Source: Bog-159 sp963709155
GTDB taxonomy: Bacteria > Acidobacteriota > Terriglobia > Bryobacterales > Bryobacteraceae
Assembly (NCBI GenBank): GCA_963709155.1
Contig: CAVPVD010000007.1
Location: 1,240,001-1,304,000, forward strand
DNA: 64,000 nucleotides
Direction: 5' to 3'
Part shown: positions 1 through 9,054 of the stretch, one piece after another
Layout: each line of letters starts with the position of its first letter
How positions within the stretch are numbered: position 1 is the first letter of the stretch
The notes under the pieces: generated by a model
What the model was told of the DNA's origin: nothing
The model's input: only the letters and a program-made list of their open reading frames with translations
Database searches by the model: none
Program-made: the position numbers and the translations under genes

Positions 1-460
1 CGATTTCTTCCTTGGGCGGGTCTGCCTCGGGTTGCGGCGCGGCTTTGGCGCGGGCGGCTTTGATGCGCTCCAACTCTCTGTAGGCTTTGAAGTAAGAGCG
101 CTCCAAGCGGCCCTGGACCTGGGTCATTCGGTTTAATATCGCGGCGTGATCGTTGGGGTCGGAGGAAGTGAGGTAGCATTGGGCCTCGAAGACTTCGGCG
201 CGGACAAGTTTCCACTTGGCGAGGACGGCCTGATCGACCAGATCCTGCTCGGGGATGGTTTGGGGCTGGTATAGGTCCTGCAGACCCATGTGGATTTTGG
301 CGTATTCTTCCTCGTTTTCGTTGGGCAGCACCGCTTTTTCGGCGCGCAGGCCGTGGCGCAGCGCATTCATGCAAGATGCGGCCTTGCCTTCGGCGGTCTT
401 GGGACCGGTAGATTTCTTCGCATTGCGGCGATTGGCGGCGATTTGTGCCTTTGTTGCCAT
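1..460 (-). CDS. Conserved hypothetical protein (3' end beyond the window)
   Basis: About 153 codons are visible and the frame is still open at base 1, so the C-terminus is missing. The product starts MATKAQIAANRRNAKKSTGP, followed by a TAEGKAA...NALRHGL segment. This very basic N-terminus (repeated Asn-Arg-Arg and Ser-Thr-Gly-Pro-Lys) is a familiar opening of short hypothetical proteins that are abundant in acidobacteria and planctomycetes. No enzymatic motif is visible. The rest is charged and probably helical, ending in an Ala/Pro/Glu-rich tail. ATG at 460 was chosen because it matches that family opening; the ribosome-binding site is weak. The function is unknown. The basic head may bind nucleic acid, but that is only inference. 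Confidence 0.7.
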   Translation of the reverse strand, partial: MATKAQIAANRRNAKKSTGPKTAEGKAASCMNALRHGLRAEKAVLPNENEEEYAKIHMGLQDLYQPQTIPEQDLVDQAVLAKWKLVRAEVFEAQCYLTSSDPNDHAAILNRMTQVQGRLERSYFKAYRELERIKAARAKAAPQPEADPPKEEI

Positions 461-864
461 TGGATTACACTTTCTGAACGAATGAAGCCAAAGTGGGTCC
501 GGGATGCCGGACGCCCCTTCAGACTCACAGTAGCATTGCGTCGTTCGGGATTACGGTGGTTGGGCGCGGGGGGTAGGCTGTAAGTGGTTGAAGGATGGTG
601 AGTAAGTGGGTGGGATGGACTTTTCGCAGGCTTGTGACCGTATACCGGCTCCCGTCACTCTCTCTCCCTATCCCACCAATGGCAGAATACTTGTGTGCTC
701 GACGGGCTGCCAGGCGGTATCCTCAATGGTCAATTGTGGGTATTAATATCGGCGTAACTTATAGTGCACCGTGGAACGTCAAACTAGCCATGGAGCGCCA
801 AACGAGATCGCGCATCCCAGCCTTGGTAGGGCGCCGAGCGGCGGAGTGGTCCCTGGGAAGAAAC
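461..864. other. Intergenic stretch, no gene seen
   Basis: About 400 bases between the divergent hypothetical gene and the WD40-like gene. Open frames cross it on both strands but lack family resemblance and a sensible start. It has a few AT-richer patches around 741-765 that could carry a promoter for the downstream gene, but no convincing -35/-10 pair was found. Confidence 0.4.
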
Positions 865-2203
865 ATGACCCGCCAGACCCTGCCGCCGCCAGCAAGATTT
901 ACAGCAGGCGCATGCCTCGGCGGCGGAGCCCGCGAGACACATGGGCCGAGCGGGGCGTTTGGATTGCATCCGTACAAGCTCGGCTTCGCGAAGCCGGGAA
1001 GGGGCCGCCGGCGGCTAGCCGCGATATGGGCCATCGCTGGCCTACTCATGGTCTCGCTAGCCCCAGGCCGAGCCGGGTACCCATTAGCGGCGGCGCCCCT
1101 CCGCGAGCTCCACTTCAGCCCGGACGGCCGGTACGTGCTTGCGCAGGACGATGCGGAGATCACGGTCCTGGCGGTTCGCCCGTTCGCCGTCCTCTTTCGC
1201 ATTCCGGCCCAAGACGCCACCGATGCCCAGTTCACGCCGGATTCGCGGGAGGTTGTGTTCGTCCGTTCCGTCGCGCACGTGGAGCGGTGGGAACGTCGCC
1301 GATCGCACGCGCGTGGCCCTGGCGGATCTCCCTCTGCAGAATTGCGGAAAGGAGCAGTTGTCTCCAGACGGCCGGACGCTGGCGTGCGTTGACTCCCGGG
1401 GAACCCTCCGGCTGATCGACGTCGCCTCCGGGAGGATCGTGCTGGAATGGAAGAAATACGTCCCCGAATTCATAGACTACGGAGGGTCGCCCGAAATGCT
1501 GTCCCCCAGCCCTACCCAAATGCACGCCCGCGTGTGGTCGCGCGGTACGCGGGTGATACTGGACCCGTCTCTCGCCAGACTGGATTTCTCGCCTGACGGA
1601 CGCTTCTTCCTGGCGGCGCCCGCCGTGCCGTATGAGAACCCGAAAGAGGCCAGCAGCACCATCCTCGCCTGGGACACCCACGATAAGAGGGAGGTGCGGA
1701 TGGAAGGGGGACTCGGAGATCTCCGCCACGGTTCCTCCGTCTATTACTTGGCTCCGGAGGGGCTGCAGTACTTCGTATTCGTCACGCCGGACCGCGTCAT
1801 GATATCCAGCATGCAGTGGGCCCGCCGGGGGGTCGTGACGGCCAGGCTGACGGCCTTCCCATCGGGCCGCCCGCTATTGAAGGTTAAACTCCGCCCAGGG
1901 CCGCTGTCCCGGGCGGCGGATCCGGGTTTCGTCATCGTTCACCCATTCGCGCAATATCCACCGCCGCCCCAACCGTTCGACGTTTCGCCTGCGTTCGATG
2001 TCCATCGCCCTCCCGCGCACCCAGCCGACCGGACGAGGGGCGCCATCGCGGTAGAAATCGCCACGGGGCACCTTATCACCAGCGAGACACATGCCCTCGA
2101 TGTCCCCGGCAGCTATTATGTCGCTGAACCGTCGGCCGGCGTGGTCGGGCTCTACGAGCGCGGCAAGGGCCTTGTGGCCCGGGTCGACCTACACGAGAAA
2201 TGA
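865..2203 (+). pseudogene. WD40/YVTN-like repeat protein, interrupted by a one-base frameshift
   Basis: Two adjacent reading frames encode one protein. The first (frame of base 865) gives a hydrophobic signal-like segment (IWAIAGLLMVSLAPGRAG, from about 1024) and beta-propeller repeats of the LHFSPDGRYVLA and AQFTPDSREVVF type. The second continues with LSPDGRTLACVD, LRLIDVASGRIVLEW and LDFSPDGRFFLAAP and ends at 2203. The frames join at GGTGGGAAC (G run 1289-1291): dropping one G gives VERWNVADRTRV, which reads naturally as a propeller blade. So either the gene carries a +1 mutation or the sequence has an indel error. The start is uncertain: ATG 865 has GGGAAG a few bases upstream, while TTG 964 would place the signal peptide nearer the N-terminus. 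Likely an exported beta-propeller of unknown ligand. Confidence 0.6.
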
Positions 2204-2303
2204 CGATTATGGCAAACTCGTCACTGATCGAAGGCCGGGGCAGGCGGGATCGGTCGAGGCATGTGGCTCAGAATGGAGCGGTGATCTCTTTTTCAGGGTG
2301 AAG

Positions 2304-2531
2304 ATGAAGCGGCTCGTGATCGTGCTGGCTCTCGCGTCGGGATTCCGGGCACAAGATCGGCAATCCGAGTTCACGACGAAGCAGGCGGAGACGCTTGCCC
2401 TGAATGCACCGCCTACTTTGCAAGCGGCAACGGGAAAAGGCTGTATACGCGAACGCTCAGGACTCTTCGGTACGTAGCCGGTCACGTATCAGAAGGACGT
2501 GGAAGTCCGCAGCGCCCGGAGCGGGCCTTAA
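2304..2531 (+). pseudogene. Small secreted protein gene with in-frame amber and REP-derived end
   Basis: ATG 2304 (or GTG 2298) opens a short product with a signal peptide, MKRLVIVLALASGFRAQ, then a segment containing FTTKQAETLALNAPP and KGCIRERSGLFGT. A TAG codon stops it at 2475-2477. Reading through that codon, the same frame continues sensibly (PVTYQKDVEVRSARSGP) to a TAA at 2529-2531. The final Ser-Gly-Pro-stop lies inside a dispersed REP-like repeat that begins at 2519. The picture is a gene truncated by the repeat and then hit by a nonsense mutation (Tyr to stop would need one base). A genuine 57-residue product is also possible. The function is unknown. Confidence 0.4.
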
Positions 2532-2559
2532 GAGTCCCGCCGGCACGGGTGCGCCACGG
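2519..2559 (+). repeat. REP-like repeat family 1, copy a
   Basis: GAGCGGGCCTTAAGAGTCCCGC followed by CGGCAC and GTGCGCCACGG. The first part is an imperfect palindrome around TTAA. Other copies lie at 4487-4533, 21691-21733, 29924-29980 and 55942-56000. This copy is shortened: it lacks the GCTGAAGC spacer found in the others. Confidence 0.75.
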
Positions 2560-2562
2560 CCG

Positions 2563-4338
2563 CTACTTGGAGAGATAGGAGTAGCGGGCGGCGCGCTCGA
2601 TCTGGGCGGCCAGACCGGAGACCGTGGGGGCTTCGTAGAGCTGGTCGGGCGTCAGCGTTACGCCGAAGGTGTGGCGCACGCGGTCGAGCACCAGCGCGCC
2701 CATGAGCGGGTTGCCGCCGGCCTGGAAGAAGACGTTGACGTCGTGGGCGGCGCCCTCGGCTTCGCGTACCGAAGCCATGATGTGCGCCAGCCGCGCCTCG
2801 ACGGTTCCGCGCGCAAAGGGTTCGAGCTCGCGGCGCGCGGCAGCCAGCGCGGCGCGATCCACTTTGCCGTTGGGGGTGAGCGGCAGCTCGTCGATGGTCA
2901 CGATCGCGGAAGGCACCATGTATTCCGGAAGGCGCTCGCGCAGCCACTCGGCGAGCGCGTCCGCGCAGGGCACGGCGCCCGCGGCGGGCAGAACGTAAGC
3001 CACCAGGCAGCGCTCGCCGGGGGTGTCTTCGCGCGCCATGGCCACGCTGTTTTCGACCGCAGGATGGGCGTTCAGGGCGGTCTCGATTTCCGAGGGTTCG
3101 ATGCGAAAACCGCGGATGGAGATCTGATCGTCGATGCGGCCCACGAATTCGATCTGGCCGTCGGAGAAGCGGCGCACGCGGTCTCCGGTGCGATACAGCC
3201 GCGCGTGCGGGTCGGCGCCGTGAGGATCCGGAACGAATTTGCGCGCGGTCAGCTCAGGCTGATTCACATAGCCGCGCGCGAGGCCGGGTCCGCCGATATA
3301 GAGCTCGCCGGACTGTCCGTTGCGCACCGGTTCCATGTTCTCGTCGAGGACCGCGACACGCGCGTTGTCGATGGGCCGGCCGATGGGCGGAAACTCCAGC
3401 GGGTTGGCTTGCGGCGGAACCGGGCCGGAGGTGGTGACCACGGTGGCTTCGGTCGGGCCGTAGTTGTTCACCAGGGTGAAGGGCAGGCCGGCCGGCGGAT
3501 AGTGCCGCAGGACGTCGCCGCCCGTGAGCAGCGTGCGCAGGGCGGTATGGATCGGCCATTCGAGCGCGATCAACTGTTCGGCGAGAGCGGTGGGCGCGTA
3601 GGCGATGGTGATGTATTCGTTCACCAGCCACTCGTGCAGCGGGCGGGCGGCGCGGCTGACGCCCTGATCCGGGAAATGCAGGCTGGCGCCGGCCGTGAGG
3701 TAAGGCCAGATCTCCCAGACGGCGCCGTCGAAGGCGGGCGCGGCAATCTGGCTGGCGTTGTCGGCGGCGGTCACATGGAACGCGTCCCGATGCCAGCGGA
3801 TGAGGTTCATCAAACCGGCGTGGGTGATCTCGACGCCCAGCGGACGGCCCGTGGATCCGGAAGTGTAACCGATGTAGGCCAGATGATTGGGAGCGGGCGC
3901 GGAGAGCGGCTCCATGGGCTTGCTGAAGGAGAGCGGGGCTTCGTCCAGGGGAATGATCTTCCAGCGGCCCTTGGGCAGACGGCCGGCGAGGCCCCGTTCG
4001 GCCAGGACGAAGGGCGCCTGCACGTCGCGCAGCACGAATTCCAGGCGGTCGGCCGGATCGGCCGGATCGAGCGGCACATAGCCGCCGCCGGCTTTCAGAA
4101 CCGATAGGGCGGCCAGGACGCCGGCGGGGGTGCGATTGGCATATACGGCGATGGGCACGTCCGGTCCCACGCCCAGCAAATGGAGTCCGTGGGCGAGGCC
4201 GGCGGAGCGCTCGTTGAGCTGGCCGTAGCTCAGACGGAACGAGCTGGCGGCGAGCGCCATAGCTTCGCGCGGCTGGGCCGCGATCATGCCTGCAATGGAG
4301 AAATCTTGCGATGCCGATGTGCGTATTTCAGTCGCCAT
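2563..4338 (-). CDS. NRPS-like adenylation domain with C-terminal carrier domain
   Basis: 591 residues. An amino-acid adenylation domain is clear from the ordered core motifs: A3 YTSGSTGRPLGV, A4 region FDGAVWEIW with the Asp typical of alpha-amino-acid activation, A5 NNYGPTEATVV, A7 GELYIGGPGLARGY, A8 GRIDDQISIRGFRIEPSEIE and A10 LPLTPNGKVDRAAL with the catalytic Lys. The last ~75 residues resemble a carrier domain, but the phosphopantetheine site reads FFQAGGNPLM. The Ser of the usual GG(H/D)SL is Pro, so this carrier should not be loadable. No condensation or thioesterase domain follows. ATG 4338 is preferred because an upstream extension would translate a REP-like repeat (4487-4533). The gene may generate an aminoacyl-AMP passed to another partner; the substrate is not predictable here. 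The TPR gene lies 255 bases upstream on the same strand. Confidence 0.85.
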   Translation of the reverse strand: MATEIRTSASQDFSIAGMIAAQPREAMALAASSFRLSYGQLNERSAGLAHGLHLLGVGPDVPIAVYANRTPAGVLAALSVLKAGGGYVPLDPADPADRLEFVLRDVQAPFVLAERGLAGRLPKGRWKIIPLDEAPLSFSKPMEPLSAPAPNHLAYIGYTSGSTGRPLGVEITHAGLMNLIRWHRDAFHVTAADNASQIAAPAFDGAVWEIWPYLTAGASLHFPDQGVSRAARPLHEWLVNEYITIAYAPTALAEQLIALEWPIHTALRTLLTGGDVLRHYPPAGLPFTLVNNYGPTEATVVTTSGPVPPQANPLEFPPIGRPIDNARVAVLDENMEPVRNGQSGELYIGGPGLARGYVNQPELTARKFVPDPHGADPHARLYRTGDRVRRFSDGQIEFVGRIDDQISIRGFRIEPSEIETALNAHPAVENSVAMAREDTPGERCLVAYVLPAAGAVPCADALAEWLRERLPEYMVPSAIVTIDELPLTPNGKVDRAALAAARRELEPFARGTVEARLAHIMASVREAEGAAHDVNVFFQAGGNPLMGALVLDRVRHTFGVTLTPDQLYEAPTVSGLAAQIERAARYSYLSK

Positions 4339-4486
4339 ATTGATCCCGTTGTTGAGGATTCTAGCATCGCCGGCGATGGGAAGAGTGACTCGGGCGGGGT
4401 TGAGACGGTCCATCCCCAGTACCAATGGGGCCAGCGGGATGGCTAGAAAGGCGGAGGCATGGGCAAGGGGGAAAGTCCAAACGCAC

Positions 4487-4533
4487 GAGCGGGACTTAAA
4501 AGTCCCGCCGGCACGATGAAGCGTGCGCCACGG
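4487..4533 (+). repeat. REP-like repeat family 1, copy b
   Basis: GAGCGGGACTTAAAAGTCCC then GCCGGCAC, GATGAAGC and GTGCGCCACGG. A full-length copy with the perfect palindrome GCGGGACTTTTAAGTCCCGC type core and a second short inverted repeat (GGCACG/CGTGCGCC). It lies between the TPR and adenylation genes. Confidence 0.8.
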
Positions 4534-4592
4534 CTGCGGGGCAGCCAAAGATCGGGGCTGGAGACCCTCTGCAGGCGTGGACGCCTGCCCCA

Positions 4593-7500
4593 CTAGGAAG
4601 CTAGGGCGGCGGGCTCGAAGTAGCGCTGCGCCAGTTCGGGCTTGGCGATGACGGCTTTGCGCCAGCAGGAGCGCGCCTCGAATTCGTTGCCCAGGGTCAT
4701 CAGGGCGTGGCCCAGGTTCAGGAGCGCTTCACCGAACTGCGGATCGACCTTGAGCGCTTCCTTATAGAGCACGGCGGCGTCTTCCGCCTCGCCGCGCCGC
4801 TGGCAAATCAGGCCGGCGTTGTAGAGCAGTTCAGGGCTGCGCTCGCCGGCGTCCAGCAGTTGCCGGTAGATTTCGAAAGCCTTGTCGTACTCCTGGTGTT
4901 CGAGCGAAAGCGCGGCCAGACCGCGGAGCGCTTCCTTCGAATCGGCGCCGGAGGCAGTCAATTCCTGGAAGCAGACACGGGCGGCGTCTTTATCGCCGGC
5001 GCGCCAGTGCGCAATGCCCAGATTCAGGCGGGCTTCGGGCCAGTTCGGCCGCTTCAGCAGGCAGGATTCGAATGCCTGGATGCTGCCGGCATAATCGGCT
5101 CGCTGCAGCCGCAAATGGCCGATGCGGAACGCGGCATCGTCGGAATCCGGCGAGTTCTCCGGCACCTCCGCATAAAGCTTCTCGGCGGCCTCGGCATCGC
5201 CCAATTGCTCGTGCGCGAGGCCCAGGTTCCAATGCACGCCAGGCAATTTCGGATCGATCTCGAGAGCGCGCTGGTAGGCCGCGCGGGCCGCCTTCAGGTC
5301 GCCCTGCTCCTGCAGCGCGACGCCCAGGTTCAGGTGCGCCTGCGGAGAATCCGGCTGCACGCGGGTGGCGCGGGCATAGGCTTCCGAAGCGTTCGCCAGG
5401 TCGCCCGCCTTGTGACAGGCTACGCCCAAGTTGAACCAGTTCTCGAAGACTTGTGGGGCAAGTTCGGCGAGCTTGCGGGAATAGTCCGCGGCCGCCTTGT
5501 GGTCGCCGGCGGCGAAAGCCGCGCCCGCCAAGCCTTCCAGGGCGATCTGCGATTTGGGGTGCGTGTCCGCCAGGCGCTGCGCGTACTTGCGAACCTGATC
5601 GTAATCCTGGTTGGCCAGCGTCAGCGAAACAAGATTGCTCAAGGCCTCTTCGGAATTGGGGTTGCGCGTGAGAATGCGGCGGTAGAGTTCCACCGCTTCC
5701 GAACTGCGGTCCCGCTTCTGAAGAGCCACGGCTTTGCCGAAGAGGGCTTCGTCGTGGTCGGGATGGCGTTCGAGAAAGCGATCGTATGCGTCGAGGGCTT
5801 CGTTATGCAGACCCACTTGCACCAGGCAGGCGCCCAGGGCCAGATGGGCCTCAGTGCGCGCGGGGTCGTTGGAGATGGCTTTGCGGAACGAACTGGCGGC
5901 TTCATCCCAACGCTCGATGCGGCCCAGGCATACGCCGGCATTGAAGTGCGCGGTGGGATGCAGGGGCTGCAGCAGGGCCGCCTGCGAGTAGCTGGCCGCG
6001 GCCGGGCCGTACTCCTGCAGCTCGTATTGCAACTGGCCGAGCGCGAAAAAGAGGGCCGGGTGACGCTCGCCGCCATCCAGGGCACGCACTAATTCCTTGG
6101 CCGCTTCGTCCAGCTTCCCGTCCAGATGCAGCGAGGCCGCCTTAGACAGCACGCGGCTGATGCGCGCTTCCTGCGCGGAATTGTTGGCGATTTCCGCGAC
6201 CGGGCCGGAGGCCCCATTATTATCCTTGATTCCTGCATGACGGTAATCCATTGCCTGTGTCTCCTTTGTTGCGTCTTCGCTGTTCTTTCCAGACAGCAAG
6301 CCGCAGATCCTTCCCAAAATGTCTCCATGGCTTTCGAGCTTCACCCAATAAACACGGGCGCGCTCGCCTGCCTCGCTGAAAAATCCGACGCCGCCAGTTT
6401 TGAGCCTGTCCTCGGTCCAGAAGTCGGCTTCCTGGTCGTCGATAAAGGTGCGGTAGTGGTTGCCTTTGACATCCACGGTGACGCGATAGGGCGTGTTGGC
6501 GTGGATCATCATGCGCAGGGGGGTCTGCACGCGTGCTCCCCTGGCGCCCTCGATCACGGGATAGCGGACCATGGCCACGAGCGGGCGCGGTCCCGGCTGG
6601 AGGACCGTGAACTTCAGCGCATAATAATTGTCGGCATCCTTGGCGCGCACCACCCAATCCACGCTCTTGTTCTCGATCTGCGCCATGAACTCAAAGCGGT
6701 AGTCGGAAAGAGGCACGGACGGGCGATAGAGCGCCAATTGTCCCGGATGGATGAAGCCGTCCGTGTTGTACGACCAGCTCTTGGGCCACTTGGCCTGCAC
6801 ACCCTTCCATTGATTCAGTCCGCCGCGGAAATTGTCCGCGAAATCGCGCGTGGCGCGATTGGACATCCATTGACGGAGTGACATGCCGCTCCAGGGGAGC
6901 GACACGGCGAATTTCTTGGGAGCCATCTGGGGCCGCAACACGCCGGCAAGCAATAGGGCGGCCGCGGCGGCGGCGATATACTGCCACTTGGGTTTGCGCG
7001 AAGAGGGTTCGTCGACCCGCTTGAACGGGCGCAGGTTGGTCTTGGCCGGACGCTTCTCGGCGAGGTCCGGGACGTAGGGAATGTTGCGGTCCGCCCGAAC
7101 CAGGTCGCTGAATCGCGCTTTGACCGGTTCTATTGCGAATGCCGGATCGCACACGCGCACGACGTGGAGGGCCCACCAAACGGCACAGATCCGGAGGGAG
7201 CGGGCCGCTTCGGGCGGTAGTGGTTCGGCAAGTCCGGCGAGCGCTCCGGCGGGCTTCGGCATGCAATCGATCGGGGGTAGCGCGACGCCGGATATGGGAA
7301 CGAGCGGGCGGTCCGGAGGCAGTGCCGGTGTGGCATCCCATGAAGGGATGGCCGCGGCCGGCGCGGCGGCCACGGGATCTGCCGCGCGGAGCGGCTGGGC
7401 AGAACCGGCGATGGGGGATGCCACGGACGCTGCGCGGAGCGCGGGCGGCGCTGGCGGAACTGCGATGTGGACCGGCGCCGCGGCATTTACGGAGCGCACC

Positions 7501-8801
7501 TGGCGATTGCCCTGCGCTTCCGCGATGCGCGAGCTCCCGTTCTGGAAGAGTCCGGCGAGCGCGCCCATGGGAGCGGGCGGGCACTCCACGCGGGGCGAGG
7601 CAAGGCTGCCGGGCGCACGCATGGGGCTCATCCCCGCTTCTTTGCGGGCAATATTCCAAGCAGGCGAAACTGCGGCCGGTTGTGGATCCGCCGGTACGGC
7701 CAAGGGCGCCAAGCCGAGACTGCCGGCAGCCGTCTCGATTTGCTCGCTGGTGGGCAATGTGGCTTGGATGCGCGGCAGCGCGGGAGCGCGGTAACCCGCG
7801 GATGTCTGGGGCAGCAGAGTGGCGGGGGAACCAGCAGTCCGGCAAAGCTCCGCGGGGATCGGCTGGGCTTGCCGCGGGCCGGCCATCCAATGCGAGGGCG
7901 CGGCCGCGGCCGGCGGTCTGGGCAGGACAATTCCGGCGGTGCGGGTGCCCGACGATTCGAAGGCCACCGGTACGGCCACGCCGGGTGTGTGAGGCCGGCA
8001 GTCGATGACGAGCGGTCCAGCTTCCAGAGGCCGGGGCTGCGACACGATCACCGACGGCAAGAGGCCGGAGGGTGCGGCTACGGGCGCGCCGGCAGGAGCG
8101 AAGGGTCCCGAAATCGCGGTCGTGCAGCGGAGGGTGATCGCCGCGTGGATGACGGGCGGCACGGGTCCGGTGGCTGCCAGCTCGCCGGAAACAGGAAGCG
8201 CGGCCCGCAGTTGGGACGGCGAAGATTCAGCTTTAACCGGTGCGGCGACAGGCAAGGCTTCCGGCAGCGAGACCTTGCTAGCCGGAGCGCGGACGGGTTC
8301 GGGGATGCGCGGCGCGGCGGCCAGGGGGCGTGAGATGGCGCTTTGGGCCGCGAGATGGGTGGCGGCGGCGCCGGCGGCAGACCAGCGCGCAGGCTCCTGC
8401 GCGATCGAAAACGAAACGGTCCGGAGGGACCAGGCGGCACATGGATAAGAGGTGGCGGAATCCCGCCAGGCGAGCCGTGCGGGCATATCCGCCGCGGCGA
8501 AGAGCAGGCCCGGACGCTCGATGGAGACACCCGCCGGGGCGATTTCCATCACCGGTGGGGGGACTTCCGGCAGCGGTTTGTCAAGGATGCACAGGACGGC
8601 GCGAGGGGCCGGACCGTTGTTAGCGGGGGGCCGCTCGATGAAATCCGCGGTCCGCGCAGGAGCGGGCTCCGGGGCTAGCGCCTCGTAGAGCTGCTGGCGG
8701 TACCGTTCGCGAAACTGGGTGCGATGCGCCTCGCTGCAGAACTCCAGGTCCCGGAGCTGGCGGATCGGACCGATTCCCTTACCGCAATAAAGACACTGCA
8801 C
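4593..8801 (-). CDS. Large membrane TPR protein with N-terminal zinc-finger-like and ConA-like domains
   Basis: 1402 residues, several modules. Residues 1-30 hold a Cys-x2-Cys...Cys-x3-His cluster (MQCLYCGKGIG, LEFCSEAHR) that looks like a small zinc finger. About residues 50-560 are Ala/Pro-rich low-complexity linker. A membrane segment (YIAAAAAALLLAGVL) lies near 600-618. Around 655-840 is a beta-sandwich-like domain (FADNFRGGLNQWKG, VDWVVRAKDADNYYALKF, GVGFFSEAGERARVYWVKLE) of the concanavalin/DUF1080 style. From about 875 to the end are some 15 tetratricopeptide repeats (e.g. LHPTAHFNAGVCLGRIERWD). The GTG start at 8801 follows an AGAGG-like site and gives the zinc-finger opening; a TATAAT promoter lies upstream. 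It is probably a membrane-anchored scaffold with the finger cytoplasmic and the TPR array outside the membrane (topology inferred). The function is unknown. Confidence 0.85.
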   Translation of the reverse strand: MQCLYCGKGIGPIRQLRDLEFCSEAHRTQFRERYRQQLYEALAPEPAPARTADFIERPPANNGPAPRAVLCILDKPLPEVPPPVMEIAPAGVSIERPGLLFAAADMPARLAWRDSATSYPCAAWSLRTVSFSIAQEPARWSAAGAAATHLAAQSAISRPLAAAPRIPEPVRAPASKVSLPEALPVAAPVKAESSPSQLRAALPVSGELAATGPVPPVIHAAITLRCTTAISGPFAPAGAPVAAPSGLLPSVIVSQPRPLEAGPLVIDCRPHTPGVAVPVAFESSGTRTAGIVLPRPPAAAAPSHWMAGPRQAQPIPAELCRTAGSPATLLPQTSAGYRAPALPRIQATLPTSEQIETAAGSLGLAPLAVPADPQPAAVSPAWNIARKEAGMSPMRAPGSLASPRVECPPAPMGALAGLFQNGSSRIAEAQGNRQVRSVNAAAPVHIAVPPAPPALRAASVASPIAGSAQPLRAADPVAAAPAAAIPSWDATPALPPDRPLVPISGVALPPIDCMPKPAGALAGLAEPLPPEAARSLRICAVWWALHVVRVCDPAFAIEPVKARFSDLVRADRNIPYVPDLAEKRPAKTNLRPFKRVDEPSSRKPKWQYIAAAAAALLLAGVLRPQMAPKKFAVSLPWSGMSLRQWMSNRATRDFADNFRGGLNQWKGVQAKWPKSWSYNTDGFIHPGQLALYRPSVPLSDYRFEFMAQIENKSVDWVVRAKDADNYYALKFTVLQPGPRPLVAMVRYPVIEGARGARVQTPLRMMIHANTPYRVTVDVKGNHYRTFIDDQEADFWTEDRLKTGGVGFFSEAGERARVYWVKLESHGDILGRICGLLSGKNSEDATKETQAMDYRHAGIKDNNGASGPVAEIANNSAQEARISRVLSKAASLHLDGKLDEAAKELVRALDGGERHPALFFALGQLQYELQEYGPAAASYSQAALLQPLHPTAHFNAGVCLGRIERWDEAASSFRKAISNDPARTEAHLALGACLVQVGLHNEALDAYDRFLERHPDHDEALFGKAVALQKRDRSSEAVELYRRILTRNPNSEEALSNLVSLTLANQDYDQVRKYAQRLADTHPKSQIALEGLAGAAFAAGDHKAAADYSRKLAELAPQVFENWFNLGVACHKAGDLANASEAYARATRVQPDSPQAHLNLGVALQEQGDLKAARAAYQRALEIDPKLPGVHWNLGLAHEQLGDAEAAEKLYAEVPENSPDSDDAAFRIGHLRLQRADYAGSIQAFESCLLKRPNWPEARLNLGIAHWRAGDKDAARVCFQELTASGADSKEALRGLAALSLEHQEYDKAFEIYRQLLDAGERSPELLYNAGLICQRRGEAEDAAVLYKEALKVDPQFGEALLNLGHALMTLGNEFEARSCWRKAVIAKPELAQRYFEPAALAS

Positions 8802-8833
8802 GCTCTGCCTCTGACATTGACTACTTCTCAGTT

Positions 8834-8862
8834 ATTATAAGCGCACTCTTCGCGTGGCACAA
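8834..8862 (-). promoter_or_regulatory. Probable promoter of the TPR gene in a divergent AT-rich region
   Basis: On the minus strand a perfect -10 TATAAT (8834-8839) sits 17 bases from TTGTGC (8857-8862). It would give a leader of about 25 bases before GTG 8801. The adjacent stretch 8866-8970 is unusually AT-rich and full of TTAG/CTAA words, including the inverted repeat AGTTAG-TGAATG-CTAACT (8886-8903), which could be an operator for this gene or for the divergent sirtuin gene. Confidence 0.5.
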
Positions 8863-9054
8863 AGAAAACTTAGCTAATTTAGGAAAGTTAGTGAATGCTA
8901 ACTAAGAGACTATAGGTACCAGATACTAACTTTGGTTAACCGATGCGACCAACGATAGCATGGGGGGAGTAACTAAGTAGAATGGCCGGCCGCGGGAGAT
9001 CGGCATTGGCTGCGGCAGAGAGCGGTGCATTGCAATTGAGATACCCTATAGCCG

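Noticed and set aside
2404..4107. 567-codon open frame on the plus strand
   Set aside because: It is antisense to the adenylation-domain gene, whose motifs are unambiguous; the product is Gly/Arg/His-rich, as expected from a shadow frame in GC-rich DNA.
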